This document shows positions 50,065-64,000 of a stretch of 64,000 bases of DNA, piece after piece. The position numbers and the translations under genes were made by a program. Where the stretch lies: positions 2,709,390-2,773,389 of the forward strand of contig AP021857.1 in assembly GCA_017347485.1 (NCBI GenBank). The letters run 5' to 3'. The DNA comes from Candidatus Desulfobacillus denitrificans (GTDB lineage Bacteria; Pseudomonadota; Gammaproteobacteria; Burkholderiales; Rhodocyclaceae). The notes beneath the pieces were generated by a model. The model was not told where the DNA came from. It ran no database searches and saw only the letters and a list, made by a program, of their open reading frames with translations. The first letter of the stretch is position 1, and the number at the start of each line of letters is the position of its first letter.

Positions 50065-51420
50065 TTATTTCTTCTTGGTAGGTCTCTTCCAGCCGGGGAC
50101 GGTGAGCTGCTTGACGCGCGTGATGGTCAGCTTGTCGGGCGGTGCATCCTCGGTCAGCGTGGTGCCGGCGCCGAGCGTGGCGCCGCGGCCGACGGTGACC
50201 GGCGCCACCAGCTGCGTGTCGGAGCCGATGAAGACGTCGTCCTCGATCACCGTGCGGTGCTTGTTGGCGCCGTCGTAGTTGCAGGTGATGGTGCCGGCGC
50301 CGACATTGACGTTCTTCCCCACCGTGGCGTCGCCGACGTAGGCGAGGTGGTTGGCCTTGGAGCCGTCGGCGACGGTGCTGTTCTTCACCTCGACGAAGTT
50401 GCCGATGTGCACCTCGTTGTCGAGCCGCGTGCCGGGGCGCAGGCGGGCGTAGGGGCCGATGATGCAGCCGCGGCCGGCTTCGGCCTCTTCGAGATGGCTG
50501 AAGGGTGCGATGCGCGTGCCGGCGCCGATGACGGCGTTCTTCAGCACGCAGTGGGCGCCGACCTCGACGCCGTCGCCGAGCACGACGCGTCCCTCGAAGA
50601 CGCAGTTCACGTCGATCGTCACGTCGCGGCCGCAGTCGAGCTCGCCGCGCACGTCGATGCGATCCGGATCGAGCAGGGTCACGCCCTGCTCCATCAGCAG
50701 CAGCGCATTGCGGTACTGGTGAATGCGCTCCAGCTCGGCCAGCTGCACCTTGCTGTTTACGCCGAGCACTTCCCAGGCCTCGTCGGGCTGGGCGGTCGCC
50801 ACCGGCATGCCCTCGCCGATCGCCAGCCGGACGATGTCGGTCAGGTAGTACTCGCCTTGCGCATTGTCGTTGCCCAGCGCCGGCAGCCAGCGCCGGAGCG
50901 CCGCCGTCGGCGCGGCGATGAAGCCGGTGTTGATCTCGCCGATGGCGCGTTCGTCGTCGGAAGCGTCGCGCTCCTCGACGATGCGCAGGACGTTGCCGTC
51001 GCCGTCGCGCACGATGCGGCCATAGCCGCCCGGATTTTCAAGCTCCTCGGTCAGCACGCCGAGTCCGCTGCCGGCCGCTTCGACCAGGCGGTTCAGGGTG
51101 GGCGCGCCGATCAGGGGCACATCGCCGTAGAGCACCAGTGTGTGAACGCCATCGTCGAGGAAAGTCAGTGTCTGCAGGACGGCGTGGCCGGTGCCGAGCT
51201 GGGGCTCCTGTCTAACCCAGGTGATGTCCGCGGCATCGAGCGCTTCGCGCACGACCTCGCCGCCGTGGCCGTAGACGACGCAGATCCTTTTCGCGCCCAG
51301 TTCCCGCGCCGTGTCGAGCACGTGCGCCAGCAGGGGGCGGCCGCCCAGAGGGTGCAGCACCTTGGGCCGGTCGGAGCGCATGCGCTTGCCCTGGCCGGCG
51401 GCGAGAATGACGACGTTCAT
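50065..51420 (-). CDS. glmU: bifunctional GlcNAc-1-P uridyltransferase / GlcN-1-P acetyltransferase
   Basis: Catalyses the last two steps of UDP-GlcNAc synthesis. The 451-residue protein has the N-terminal nucleotidyltransferase motif [22 protein letters not shown] and [10 protein letters not shown]. The C-terminal left-handed beta-helix acetyltransferase has hexapeptide repeats and the catalytic region [21 protein letters not shown] in part, followed by [20 protein letters not shown] in part. It is first in the glmUS operon and lies just downstream of the gltBD terminator. Confidence 0.98.
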   Translation of the reverse strand: MNVVILAAGQGKRMRSDRPKVLHPLGGRPLLAHVLDTARELGAKRICVVYGHGGEVVREALDAADITWVRQEPQLGTGHAVLQTLTFLDDGVHTLVLYGDVPLIGAPTLNRLVEAAGSGLGVLTEELENPGGYGRIVRDGDGNVLRIVEERDASDDERAIGEINTGFIAAPTAALRRWLPALGNDNAQGEYYLTDIVRLAIGEGMPVATAQPDEAWEVLGVNSKVQLAELERIHQYRNALLLMEQGVTLLDPDRIDVRGELDCGRDVTIDVNCVFEGRVVLGDGVEVGAHCVLKNAVIGAGTRIAPFSHLEEAEAGRGCIIGPYARLRPGTRLDNEVHIGNFVEVKNSTVADGSKANHLAYVGDATVGKNVNVGAGTITCNYDGANKHRTVIEDDVFIGSDTQLVAPVTVGRGATLGAGTTLTEDAPPDKLTITRVKQLTVPGWKRPTKKK

Positions 51421-51477
51421 GACGCGGGAATCCGGATGTCGATGGGAAATTTTAACACGCGGCCCGTGGATGCCCGG

Positions 51478-51507
51478 AAAAGCAAGGGCGGCCGCAGCCG
51501 CCCTTGC
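51478..51507 (-). terminator. intrinsic terminator of gltBD
   Basis: A perfect 11-bp stem, gcaagggcggc (51497-51507 pairing 51482-51492), with a four-base loop is followed by TTTT (51478-51481) on the minus strand. It lies 20 bases after the gltD stop and separates the glutamate synthase operon from glmU. Confidence 0.85.
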
Positions 51508-51526
51508 CTGGTCTGCGAGATGCAGC

Positions 51527-52998
51527 TCAGCGCGGCAGGGTTGAAGTCCCCATCAGGAATTCATCGACCGCACGTGCGCATTGGCGGCCCTCGCGAATCG
51601 CCCACACAACCAGCGACTGGCCGCGGCGCATGTCGCCGGCGGCGAAGACCTTGTCGACGCTGGTCTGGTAGCAGCCCGCGCCGTCGGTGGCCGCCTGCGC
51701 ATTGCCGCGGGCGTCCTTCGCCACGCCGAAAGCATCGAGCACGCCGCCCACCGGAGAGACGAAACCCATCGCCAGGAAGACGAGGTCGGCCTTGATCGTG
51801 AACTCGCTGCCGGGAATTTCGCTCATCTTGCCGTCCTTCCACTCGAGGCGCACGCACTTCAGCGCCCGCAGCTTGCCCCGCTCTTTGCCCTCTCCGCCGA
51901 CGAAGGCCTTGGTGGCGACGGACCAGTCGCGCGAGCAGCCCTCGTGGTGCGAGGAGGAGGTGCGCAGCTTGATCGGCCAGTAGGGCCAGACCAGCGGCTT
52001 GTTCTCCTGCTCGGGCGGACGCGGCAGCAGCTCGAACTGGGTGACCGAGGCGGCGCCCTGGCGGTTGGAGGTGCCGACGCAGTCGGAGCCGGTGTCGCCG
52101 CCGCCGATGACCACCACGTGCCTGCCGGCGGCGTTGATGACGTTCTTGCGGCCGCCCGCCACTTCGCGGTTCTGCGGGATCAGGAACTCCAGCGCGAAAT
52201 GGACGCCTTCCAGGTCGCGGCCGGGAATCGGCAGATCGCGCGGCGTTTCGGAGCCGCCGGCCAGCACGACGGCGTCGAAGTCCTTCATGAGTTCCTTCGG
52301 GTCGATCCACCGCACGGCGTCACTGGCGACGCCCTTGGGCAATTCGGAGCCGATCAGGGTGCGCGTGCGGAAGGTGACGCCCTCTTCCTGGATCTGCGCC
52401 ATGCGCCAGTCGATCAGGCGCTTGTCCAGCTTGAAGTCGGGAATGCCGTAGCGCAGCAGCCCGCCGATCCGGTCGTTCTTCTCGAACACCGTGACGTCGT
52501 GGCCGGCGCGCGCCAGTTGCTGGGCACAGGCGAGGCCGGCGGGGCCGGAACCGACGACGGCAGCCTTGCGGCCGGTCTTCTTCGCCGGCGGTTGCGGCAC
52601 CACCCAGCCGTTCTCGCCGGCCTTGTCGATGATGGCGCGCTCGAGCGACTTGATGCCGACCGGCTCGGCGTTGATGCCCAGCGTGCAGGCCGCCTCGCAG
52701 GGCGCCGGGCAGATGCGGCCGGTCATTTCCGGAAAATTGTTGGTCGAGTGGAGGATTTCGATCGCCTCGCGCCAGTTGCCCCGGTACACCGCATCGTTGA
52801 AGTCGGGAATGTTGTTGTTGACCGGGCAGCCGTTGTTGCAGAACGGGATGCCGCAGTCCATGCAGCGCGCGCCCTGCACCTTGGCGTCGGCGTCGGTCAG
52901 CCGGGCGACGAACTCATGGTAGTGCTTGAGCCGCTTGTCGATCGGCTCGTAGGCCTCGGACAGGCGCTCGAATTCCAGAAATCCGGTTGGCTTGCCCA

Positions 52999-52999
<1 letters not shown>
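51527..52999 (-). CDS. gltD: glutamate synthase small subunit
   Basis: NADPH-oxidising, FAD-containing subunit that passes electrons to GltB. The 490-residue protein has an N-terminal double [4Fe-4S] cysteine region ([20 protein letters not shown]), FAD-binding [19 protein letters not shown] and NADPH-binding [19 protein letters not shown]. The start [10 protein letters not shown] at 52999 overlaps the gltB stop as TGATG; a GTG one codon upstream is less likely. It is followed by a strong intrinsic terminator. Confidence 0.97.
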
Positions 53000-57633
<4,634 letters not shown>

Positions 57634-57708
57634 GTCAGTTTCCTCGACAACACCGGCGGGTCGGCCGGGTCGCCCTGCCCATGCCGGATCGGCATGCGGG
57701 CCAAGGCC

Positions 57709-57743
57709 AAAAAAAGCCGGTGCTCGATCAGATGCACCGGCTT
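57709..57743 (-). terminator. intrinsic terminator of gdhA
   Basis: On the minus strand AAGCCGGTGC (57734-57743) pairs GCACCGGCTT (57714-57723) with a 10-base loop, followed by an uninterrupted run of seven T (57709-57715, partly in the stem). It lies about 100 bases after the gdhA stop and before gltB, separating the two ammonia-assimilation transcripts. Confidence 0.88.
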
Positions 57744-57846
57744 CCCTGGAACCTTTCGGGCGGACTGATAAATATACCCAGAAACGCCCCCGCCTTCAAG
57801 ATTGCCCTGCCCTGCCCCGAGCTGCCCGGCCCGGGACAGGAGCCCG

Positions 57847-59187
57847 TCAATAGGTGCCCTGCGCCGTCATGGCGTCGGCCACCTTGACGAAGCCGGCGAT
57901 GTTGGCGCCATCGACGTAATTGACGAAGCCGTCCTTTTCGCCATAGCGCACGCAGTTGTTATGGATGTCGGTCATGATGATGCGCAGGCGGTCATCGACT
58001 TCGTTGCGTTCCCAGGGCAGGCGCATGGCGTTCTGGGTCATTTCAAGGCCTGAGGTCGCCACGCCGCCGGCATTGGCGGCCTTGCCCGGACCATACATGA
58101 TTTTGGCATCGAGGAAGACATGCACGGCATCGAGGTTGGAAGGCATGTTGGCCCCTTCGGCGACGCACTTGGCGCCGTTCTTGACCAGGACTTTCGCATC
58201 CTCGCCGTCGAGCTCGTTCTGCGTCGCACAAGGCAACGCGATGTCCACCGGCACGCCCCAGGGCTTCTGGCCGGGCACGAACTTGAGCTTGAAACGCTCG
58301 GCGTACTCGGCAACGCGGCCATAATGGTTGTTCTTGATGTCCATCAGGGCATCGAGCTTCTCGCGGGTGAAACCGGCTTCGTCGATGACCGTGCCCTGCG
58401 AATCGGAGCAGGTCACCACCTTGCCGCCGAGCTCCAGCACCTTTTCGATGGCGTACTGCGAGACGTTGCCCGAGCCGGACACCGACACGCGCAAGCCGTC
58501 GAAGGACATCTTCTTGCGCGCCAGCATGTCCTGCACGAAATAGACGAGGCCGTAGCCGGTGGCTTCGGGGCGAATCAGGCTGCCGCCGAAGGACAGGCCC
58601 TTGCCGGTGAACACGCAGGCGGCGTTGTTGGACAGCTTCTTCATCATGCCGGCCATGAAGCCGACTTCGCGGCCGCCGACGCCGATGTCGCCGGCCGGCA
58701 CGTCGGTGTCCGGGCCGAGATGGCGGTAGAGTTCGACCATCAGCGCCTGGCAGAAGCGCATCACCTCATTGCGGCTCTTGCCCTTCGGATCGAAGTCGGA
58801 GCCGCCCTTGCCGCCGCCCATCGGCAGCGTAGTCAGCGCGTTCTTGAAGGTCTGCTCGAAGGCGAGGAACTTCAGGATCGACAGGTTTACCGAGGGGTGG
58901 AAGCGCATGCCGCCCTTGAACGGGCCGATGGCGGAACTGTGCTGGATGCGGAACGCCCGATTGACCTGCGTCTGGCCATGGTCGTCGACCCAGGCCACGC
59001 GGAACTGGAAGGCACGTTCGGGCTCGACCAGGCGCTCGAGCAGCGCGGAGTCGGCATACTTCGGATTGGCGCTGATGAAACCCCACAGGCTGCCCATCAC
59101 CTCCTGCACCGCCTGGAGGAACTCGGGCTGATTCGGATCCCTCGCCCGGACATGGTCCATGAAATCGGACAGGTTCTTATACTTCAT
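57847..59187 (-). CDS. gdhA: NADP-type glutamate dehydrogenase
   Basis: Reductive amination of 2-oxoglutarate to glutamate. The 446-residue protein matches the hexameric NADP-dependent class: MGGGKGGSDFDPKGKSRNEVM with the catalytic lysine region, GPDTDVPAGDIGVGGREVGFM, and the Rossmann motif VSGSGNVSQYAIEKVLELGGK in part. The C-terminus reads DGANIAGFVKVADAM. It has its own promoter-like sequence and terminator, so it is expressed independently of gltBD. Confidence 0.97.
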   Translation of the reverse strand: MKYKNLSDFMDHVRARDPNQPEFLQAVQEVMGSLWGFISANPKYADSALLERLVEPERAFQFRVAWVDDHGQTQVNRAFRIQHSSAIGPFKGGMRFHPSVNLSILKFLAFEQTFKNALTTLPMGGGKGGSDFDPKGKSRNEVMRFCQALMVELYRHLGPDTDVPAGDIGVGGREVGFMAGMMKKLSNNAACVFTGKGLSFGGSLIRPEATGYGLVYFVQDMLARKKMSFDGLRVSVSGSGNVSQYAIEKVLELGGKVVTCSDSQGTVIDEAGFTREKLDALMDIKNNHYGRVAEYAERFKLKFVPGQKPWGVPVDIALPCATQNELDGEDAKVLVKNGAKCVAEGANMPSNLDAVHVFLDAKIMYGPGKAANAGGVATSGLEMTQNAMRLPWERNEVDDRLRIIMTDIHNNCVRYGEKDGFVNYVDGANIAGFVKVADAMTAQGTY

Positions 59188-59282
59188 CTTCTATTTCCTT
59201 TCCAGTTATCCCCGGTTGCATTGAACAGGCCTGCCCGGTGGGAATGCGCCAAAGCACGATTCCGGGCCAAATAGGGGCGCAA

Positions 59283-59311
59283 ACTATAACGCTGCGACCG
59301 CGTTCACGCAA
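59283..59311 (-). promoter_or_regulatory. candidate sigma70 promoter of gdhA
   Basis: A -10 box TATAGT (59283-59288, five of six consensus) is preceded at 17 bases by TTGCGT (59306-59311, weak -35) on the minus strand, about 95 bases before the gdhA start. The 137-base gap holds no other clear signal. Confidence 0.45.
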
Positions 59312-59324
59312 TCACCGGTTTCAG

Positions 59325-61862
59325 TCAAACGGATGTCATGATCACCCGCTGGCTCTCGGCATCGGCATACAGCGTGATCGAGCCCGGTTCGAAATCGACC
59401 ACGTGCACGATGCTTTCGAACTGCCGGGCGTTGGGGAGCAGTTCACCGAGGCGATTGGGACGGGCCAGAATGCCCGCTTCGTCGATGCGATTGCCTCCCC
59501 GCGTCGGAAACAAGGCAAAGTAGAGCATGTCGGCCTCGATAAGTTCATTGAGGAAGTGGGTGCCCAGCGAGACATCGGGGATCAGGTTGTCGTTCATGGC
59601 GACGATCTCGCAGAGGGCCGTGACATGGTTGATTTCATTGAAGACCACCGGCACCCCCAACCAGGGATCGCGCGTGCCCCAGCGGCCGGGACCGAGCACC
59701 ACCAGCGTACGGCCTTCGCTGACGCGATTGATGGCGCCGATCAGGCGGGCCACGTCCAGGCGGCTGTCCTGCTGCAGGGTGGCATAGCGGGATTGGACGA
59801 CGTAGATCAGCCGGTCCGGCCGGATGACCCGGCTCGGTCCGATCACCGCGCCTTGCGCCTCGAACAGGTGCGACGCATCCTCGGCCGCTGCAATGCGGAC
59901 GCTTTCCTCCAGGCTGCGTACCTGCAGGGGCCGGCACTGGAGCAGGTTGACCCGGTAGCCGCCATCCGCCAGGAAGTTGAGGGCAAACTCGATCTCTACC
60001 GGGTAACGATAGGCTGCCTGCAGCTGCGCCAGCATGGCGCGCAAGTCTTCAACGAAAGCTGTTTCGCCGAGCAGGCGATCGAAAGTCAGAAAGGCGGGCT
60101 TGCCGGAATCCTCGCGGGTCGTGAACAAGTCGAAAGGGAAATCCGGATGGTCGCGCACCATCTCGGCAAACGGGCCGCTGACCAGCCGATTTTCCTTCAG
60201 GTCGATGGCATCCATGCGTCGCTGGGCATGGCGTGCAATATCGCCAAAGTTCGTTTCGGGACGCAACTCGGGCGCATTCAGGGCCACCAGGCGGGTATAG
60301 TCGTCGTCATTGCGATCCACCGCCCGCGTGCCCAGGCCGGCCACGAGCCGGATCACGCCCGCCTGCATGTCGATGCGCGGGTTCCATCGATAGGGATTCA
60401 CCGAGAGGCCGACACCGGCCGCATGCGGATGGAAGTAGCGTCCGCCGGCGGTGCCGGAGACGCGCATGATCAGCACCGCCATCTGCTCGTTCTCGCCCAG
60501 CAGGCCGCGCCTTTCCCGGTAGCGCAGCGCCTGCTCGCTCATCGTGCTGGCATAGACCTGGCGGACGGCCTCGAGCAGGTCGTTCAGGCGCCGCTCCCAT
60601 GGTCCGCGGTTGGCACAGAAGACACTGTCGTACTGGCCGGCGAAAGCGTTGCCGTAGCGGTCCTCAAGGCGCGAACTGGAACGCACGATGAACGGCCATT
60701 CCCCGAAATACTCGAGCATGCCCTCGAACTGGCGCAGGGTCGCCGGCGAAAACGTGCCGGCCAGCATGCGTTTGCGCGCCTCGTCGACTTCATCCAGGAA
60801 CGTCGCCGGATCGCGCTGCCGGTGGCGAATCCACCACAGGTCGTTGTGGATCAGGAAAGTATCGAAGACGTCGGTGCCGATATAGAAAGAGTCGTGCGCC
60901 TCGAGGCGGGCATCGAGCTGAGGGGCATCACGGCGCAACACCGCTCGCGCCAGTAGCATGCCCAGCGCCTTGCCGCCGATGGTGCCGGTGCCGATCATGC
61001 GGCTGCGCACCGCCAACAGGTCGTCAAGCGTCAGGTATTCGTCGATCAGCCGGGTCATGGCCGGATCGTCGCTGAAGAGCAGGCGGCTCAGGCGCGCGAA
61101 CCACTCCCACTCGGCCGGATCCGGAAACCCGGCCCGACGTGCGGCCGCCACCGGCTTTGCCGCCTCGAACAGCTTCTGCCAGTGGCTGGCGATCTGGATG
61201 TCTTCCAGCCCGGGCCACTGGGAGTTGGCGAGTATCTCGGCAACCGTGCCGCTGTCCCGCACCGGGCGAAAGCCGCCTGCCGCCTCCCAGGCATGAATCA
61301 GGTTCATCGCGGCCGCCGAGCGGTGCTGCACCTTGATCGGACGCAAATAGAGGCGTTCGCGGCAGCGGAAGACGTCGATCATGAACTGCGTGGTGTTGGC
61401 GATCACCCCCATGGCCGGTTTCGCATGGCGATTGCGATAGACGCCGAAATAGGTGACCGTATCGAGATCCCACAGGCGCGGGCAGGTCAGGCGAAAGAAG
61501 TTGCCCATCTTTCGATCCGACAGCCAGGCGTCGGCGAGATAGGACAGGCAATCAAATACGTAGTAGGTTTCCCGCCCCGCCGCCTCGATGACGGAATGGA
61601 CCTGGCCGACAAAGGTGTCGAATCCGGCTTCCGCATTGAGGTAATAAATCTCGGCATTGCCCAGCAATGCCGGATGGTCGGCAAAGCGAAAATAGATCAG
61701 TCGTCTTCCACTGGTTCGGGCGGCTTCGGCATAGGGCGCGACCAGGGCCAGATAATCCTCCAGCGACTCGATCTGCCAGACGATGTTGTCGCCGCTCTGC
61801 ACGCCGCACAGCACCGCATCGAGTTCCGGCAGGCCGGTGGTCGGAGCAAATTGCGTAGCCAT
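59325..61862 (-). CDS. PEP/pyruvate-binding-domain protein with degenerate KaiC-like N-terminus
   Basis: The 845-residue protein has an N-terminal RecA/KaiC-like region (about 1-240; GLPELDAVLCGVQSGDNIVWQIE) in which the GxxxxGKT phosphate loop is absent. A PEP-synthase-type ATP-grasp region follows from about residue 290 (IGTGTIGGKALGMLLA, FIVRSSSRLEDRYGNAFAGQYDSV in part, VEIEFALNF). The swivelling phosphohistidine domain and PEP-binding barrel of true PEP synthase are not evident, so it is unlikely to be PpsA. Function is unknown; a phosphotransfer or nucleotide-sensing role is possible. Located between dgt and gdhA, 18 bases after dgt. Confidence 0.75.
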   Translation of the reverse strand: MATQFAPTTGLPELDAVLCGVQSGDNIVWQIESLEDYLALVAPYAEAARTSGRRLIYFRFADHPALLGNAEIYYLNAEAGFDTFVGQVHSVIEAAGRETYYVFDCLSYLADAWLSDRKMGNFFRLTCPRLWDLDTVTYFGVYRNRHAKPAMGVIANTTQFMIDVFRCRERLYLRPIKVQHRSAAAMNLIHAWEAAGGFRPVRDSGTVAEILANSQWPGLEDIQIASHWQKLFEAAKPVAAARRAGFPDPAEWEWFARLSRLLFSDDPAMTRLIDEYLTLDDLLAVRSRMIGTGTIGGKALGMLLARAVLRRDAPQLDARLEAHDSFYIGTDVFDTFLIHNDLWWIRHRQRDPATFLDEVDEARKRMLAGTFSPATLRQFEGMLEYFGEWPFIVRSSSRLEDRYGNAFAGQYDSVFCANRGPWERRLNDLLEAVRQVYASTMSEQALRYRERRGLLGENEQMAVLIMRVSGTAGGRYFHPHAAGVGLSVNPYRWNPRIDMQAGVIRLVAGLGTRAVDRNDDDYTRLVALNAPELRPETNFGDIARHAQRRMDAIDLKENRLVSGPFAEMVRDHPDFPFDLFTTREDSGKPAFLTFDRLLGETAFVEDLRAMLAQLQAAYRYPVEIEFALNFLADGGYRVNLLQCRPLQVRSLEESVRIAAAEDASHLFEAQGAVIGPSRVIRPDRLIYVVQSRYATLQQDSRLDVARLIGAINRVSEGRTLVVLGPGRWGTRDPWLGVPVVFNEINHVTALCEIVAMNDNLIPDVSLGTHFLNELIEADMLYFALFPTRGGNRIDEAGILARPNRLGELLPNARQFESIVHVVDFEPGSITLYADAESQRVIMTSV

Positions 61863-61880
61863 GGTGTGCGGCGGCTTCGG

Positions 61881-63002
61881 TCAGATTTCCCCGACGGCGA
61901 ACAGCCGGCGGTGCTCGCGGATGGCGTACCTGTCCGTCATGCCCGCGACGTAGTCGGCAATGGCCCGCGGCTTGTCGCCCCGGGCCATCTGCTGGTACTG
62001 CGGCGGCAGCAGTCGCGGGTCGTCCATGAAGGCGCCAAACAGGTCGCTGACGATGCGGCGCGCCTTGTTGGTCATGCGCAGGACCTGGTAATGCTGGTAG
62101 AGGTTGATGCGCAGGAAATGTTTCAGTTCCTTGTGCTCGGCATGCATGCCCTGGCTGAAAGCGGCCAGGGGCTGCGCGGCACGAACATCCTCGGGCGTGA
62201 CCACCCCCGCCGCGGCGATGTTGAGCCGGGCCGTTTCGATCAGATCGACCGCCAGGGAATTGATCATGCGGCGCACCGTTTCATGGATCAGCCGCCGGCC
62301 GCCGATACCCGGATAGGCGCCGCGCACCTCGGCGACATGGCGCCGCCAGATACCGGCTTCGTCGAGCTGCTCCAGGGTGATCAGTCCCGAGCGCAGGCCG
62401 TCGTCGACATCATGGTTGTTGTAGCCGATCTCGTCCGCCAGATTGCACAGCTGGGCTTCCAGCGACGGCTGTCGGCCCTCAAGGAAGCGCCGGCCCAGCT
62501 CGCCCAATTCCTGCGCCTTCTTCGGCGAACAGTGCTTGAGGATGCCCTCGCGCGTCTCGTAGGTGAGGTTGAGGCCGTCGAAGGCGCCGTAGCGCTCCTC
62601 CAGCAGGTCGACGGTGCGCAGGCTCTGCAAGTTGTGCTCGAAGCCGCCGTGCTCGCGCATGCAGGCGTTCAGCGCATCCTGGCCGGCATGGCCGAAAGGC
62701 GTGTGGCCAAGATCATGGGCCAGTGCGATGGCCTCGGCCAGGTCCTCGTTCAGGCGCAGGGCACGCGCCAGGGTGCGCGCGATCTGTGCCACTTCGATGC
62801 TGTGCGTCAGGCGGGTGCGGAACAGGTCGCCTTCGTGATTGACGAAAACCTGCGTCTTGTACTCGAGGCGTCGGAACGCCGTCGAATGGACGACGCGGTC
62901 GCGGTCGCGCTGATATTCGCTGCGCGCGGCAGGAGTCGGCTCCGGATGGCGACGACCGCGGGAGTTGGCCTCGGAGACGGCACAGGCGGCCAGCTCAGGC
63001 AT
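61881..63002 (-). CDS. dgt: deoxyguanosinetriphosphate triphosphohydrolase-like protein
   Basis: HD-domain enzyme that splits dNTPs to nucleoside and tripolyphosphate. The 373-residue protein has the metal-binding set [25 protein letters not shown] and [17 protein letters not shown]. The N-terminal [17 protein letters not shown] region is conserved. The start [10 protein letters not shown] at 63002 overlaps the aroB 3' end by eight bases; an upstream in-frame start would extend further into aroB. aroB-dgt is a conserved betaproteobacterial gene pair. Confidence 0.93.
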   Translation of the reverse strand: MPELAACAVSEANSRGRRHPEPTPAARSEYQRDRDRVVHSTAFRRLEYKTQVFVNHEGDLFRTRLTHSIEVAQIARTLARALRLNEDLAEAIALAHDLGHTPFGHAGQDALNACMREHGGFEHNLQSLRTVDLLEERYGAFDGLNLTYETREGILKHCSPKKAQELGELGRRFLEGRQPSLEAQLCNLADEIGYNNHDVDDGLRSGLITLEQLDEAGIWRRHVAEVRGAYPGIGGRRLIHETVRRMINSLAVDLIETARLNIAAAGVVTPEDVRAAQPLAAFSQGMHAEHKELKHFLRINLYQHYQVLRMTNKARRIVSDLFGAFMDDPRLLPPQYQQMARGDKPRAIADYVAGMTDRYAIREHRRLFAVGEI

Positions 63003-64000
63003 GGCAACAGGCCTCGATGGCGGCGCGAACCTCCGTTTCGGGGGCATCGTCGCGGATCACCCCCCTGCCCAGCGCCTCGAGCAGGATCAGGCGCAGCTTG
63101 CCGGAAGCGACCTTCTTGTCCAGGGCCATCAGCGCCATATAGCGGTCCGCGCCCAGCACCGGGCCGCGCACGGGCAGGCCGGCGCGCCTGAGCAAGGCCG
63201 CAGTCCTCGCCACGTCGGCCTGGCTCAACCAGCCGATGCGGCGCGAGAGTTCCGCCGCCATCACCATGCCGGCGGCGACCGCTTCGCCATGCAACCATTT
63301 CCCATATCCCAGGCCCGCCTCGATGGCGTGGCCGAAGGTATGCCCCAGGTTGAGCAAGGCCCGCACATCCGTCTCGGTTTCATCTTCGGCCACCACCTCG
63401 GCCTTGTTGCGGCAGGAGCATTCGATGGCATGCGTCAGCGCCTCAGGGTCTCGCGCCCGAAGCTTTTCCATGTTCGCTTCCAGCCACTCGAAGAAGGCCA
63501 GGTCGCGGATCAGGCCGTACTTGATCACCTCGGCCAGTCCGGCGGACAGTTCCCGCTCCGGCAGGGTTTTCAGGGTGTCGGTGTCGGCCAGCACCAGGCG
63601 CGGCTGGTAGAAGGCGCCGATCATGTTCTTGCCGAGCGGATGATTGATGCCGGTTTTGCCGCCGACCGAGGAGTCAACCTGCGACAGCAACGTGGTCGGC
63701 AGCTGGATGAAGGGCACGCCGCGCTGGTAGGTCGCTGCCGCAAAACCGGCCAGGTCGCCCACGACACCGCCGCCCAGCGCAATGATCGTCGTCGCCCGCT
63801 CGCAGCGATTTTCCAGCAGCGCGTCGAATATGCGGTTGAGCGTTTGCCAGTTCTTGTGCTCCTCGCCATCCGGCAGCAGGATTTCCGTCACACGAACGCC
63901 CTGGTCGCGCAGGGCGCTGGCAAGGCCTGTCAGATAGAGCGGCGCAACGGTTTCGTTGCTGACGATCGCCGCCAGGGGCGCCTTGAGATGCGCCAGCAGC
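62995..64000 (-). CDS. aroB: 3-dehydroquinate synthase (5' end cut by window)
   Basis: Second step of the shikimate pathway, converting DAHP to 3-dehydroquinate with NAD and a divalent metal. About 334 residues are visible; reading continues without a stop to base 64000 ([20 protein letters not shown]), so the N-terminal 25-30 residues lie outside. Motifs: [31 protein letters not shown] in part, [19 protein letters not shown] in part, and metal ligands in [12 protein letters not shown] and [15 protein letters not shown] near 63891 is internal, not the start. Confidence 0.96.
   Translation of the reverse strand, partial: LLAHLKAPLAAIVSNETVAPLYLTGLASALRDQGVRVTEILLPDGEEHKNWQTLNRIFDALLENRCERATTIIALGGGVVGDLAGFAAATYQRGVPFIQLPTTLLSQVDSSVGGKTGINHPLGKNMIGAFYQPRLVLADTDTLKTLPERELSAGLAEVIKYGLIRDLAFFEWLEANMEKLRARDPEALTHAIECSCRNKAEVVAEDETETDVRALLNLGHTFGHAIEAGLGYGKWLHGEAVAAGMVMAAELSRRIGWLSQADVARTAALLRRAGLPVRGPVLGADRYMALMALDKKVASGKLRLILLEALGRGVIRDDAPETEVRAAIEACCHA

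Noticed and set aside
59325..61862. Annotation as phosphoenolpyruvate synthase (ppsA).
   Set aside because: The catalytic phosphohistidine domain and PEP-binding barrel are not evident, and the N-terminus is KaiC-like.
62995..63891. GTG at 63891 as the aroB start.
   Set aside because: The frame continues upstream to the window edge with conserved AroB-like residues, so the gene is simply truncated by the window.

Overview
The window is high-GC, almost fully coding chromosome from a betaproteobacterium, most likely a member of the Rhodocyclales (Rhodocyclaceae/Sterolibacteriaceae-like). The evidence is gene content and order: a beta/gamma-type tRNA-tuf-tRNA-secE-nusG-rplKAJL-rpoB operon, the aroB-dgt...gltB-gltD order, a PhaM polyhydroxyalkanoate regulator, a fused indolepyruvate:ferredoxin oxidoreductase, a fused isobutyryl-CoA mutase (IcmF), and a branched-chain-type ABC transporter embedded among acyl/aryl-CoA ligases. 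Genus assignment is inference. I see no rRNA, CRISPR array, insertion sequence, phage or plasmid backbone. No gene-free gap exceeds 300 bases.

Region 1 (1-9243, minus strand) is the translation/transcription operon. It runs tRNA-Tyr, tRNA-Gly, tRNA-Thr, tuf, tRNA-Trp, secE, nusG, rplK, rplA, rplJ, rplL, rpoB. A sigma70-like promoter with GC-rich discriminator precedes tRNA-Tyr, a long leader precedes rplJ, and a strong hairpin lies between rplL and rpoB. Region 2 (9367-16953, plus strand) holds rutE, a FAD-linked 2-hydroxyacid dehydrogenase, the fused 2-oxoacid:ferredoxin oxidoreductase, a membrane-anchored methyltransferase, a ParA-like ATPase and PhaM.

Region 3 (16955-33029, minus strand) is one long, tightly packed array. 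Read 5' to 3' it contains a long-chain acyl-CoA ligase, livG, livH, livM, a periplasmic binding protein, livF, a PaaK-like ligase and an alpha-methylacyl-CoA racemase-like protein. It continues with a CHASE2-adenylate cyclase, a FecR-domain protein, a TPR-CHAT protease-like protein and an AEC-family permease. The first eight genes look like uptake and CoA activation of an organic acid. The cyclase-FecR-CHAT trio is the most interesting candidate for a little-described signalling or effector module.

Region 4 (33238-40963) has a Crp/Fnr regulator, IcmF with a 16-bp palindromic operator upstream, a TPR lipoprotein, an M48 metallopeptidase lipoprotein and an orphan glycine-repeat (beta-helix-like) protein. 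Region 5 (40974-48181, minus strand) is a copper/silver resistance cluster: CusA, CusB fused to CusF, CusC, a separate CusF, a DUF411 protein and a small Cys/His-rich protein. Region 6 (48243-64000, minus strand) is housekeeping nitrogen and cell-wall metabolism: glmU-glmS, gltB-gltD, gdhA, a PEP-synthase-like protein with a degenerate KaiC-like N-terminus, dgt and aroB (cut by the window end). Intrinsic terminators follow gltD, gdhA and probably glmS.
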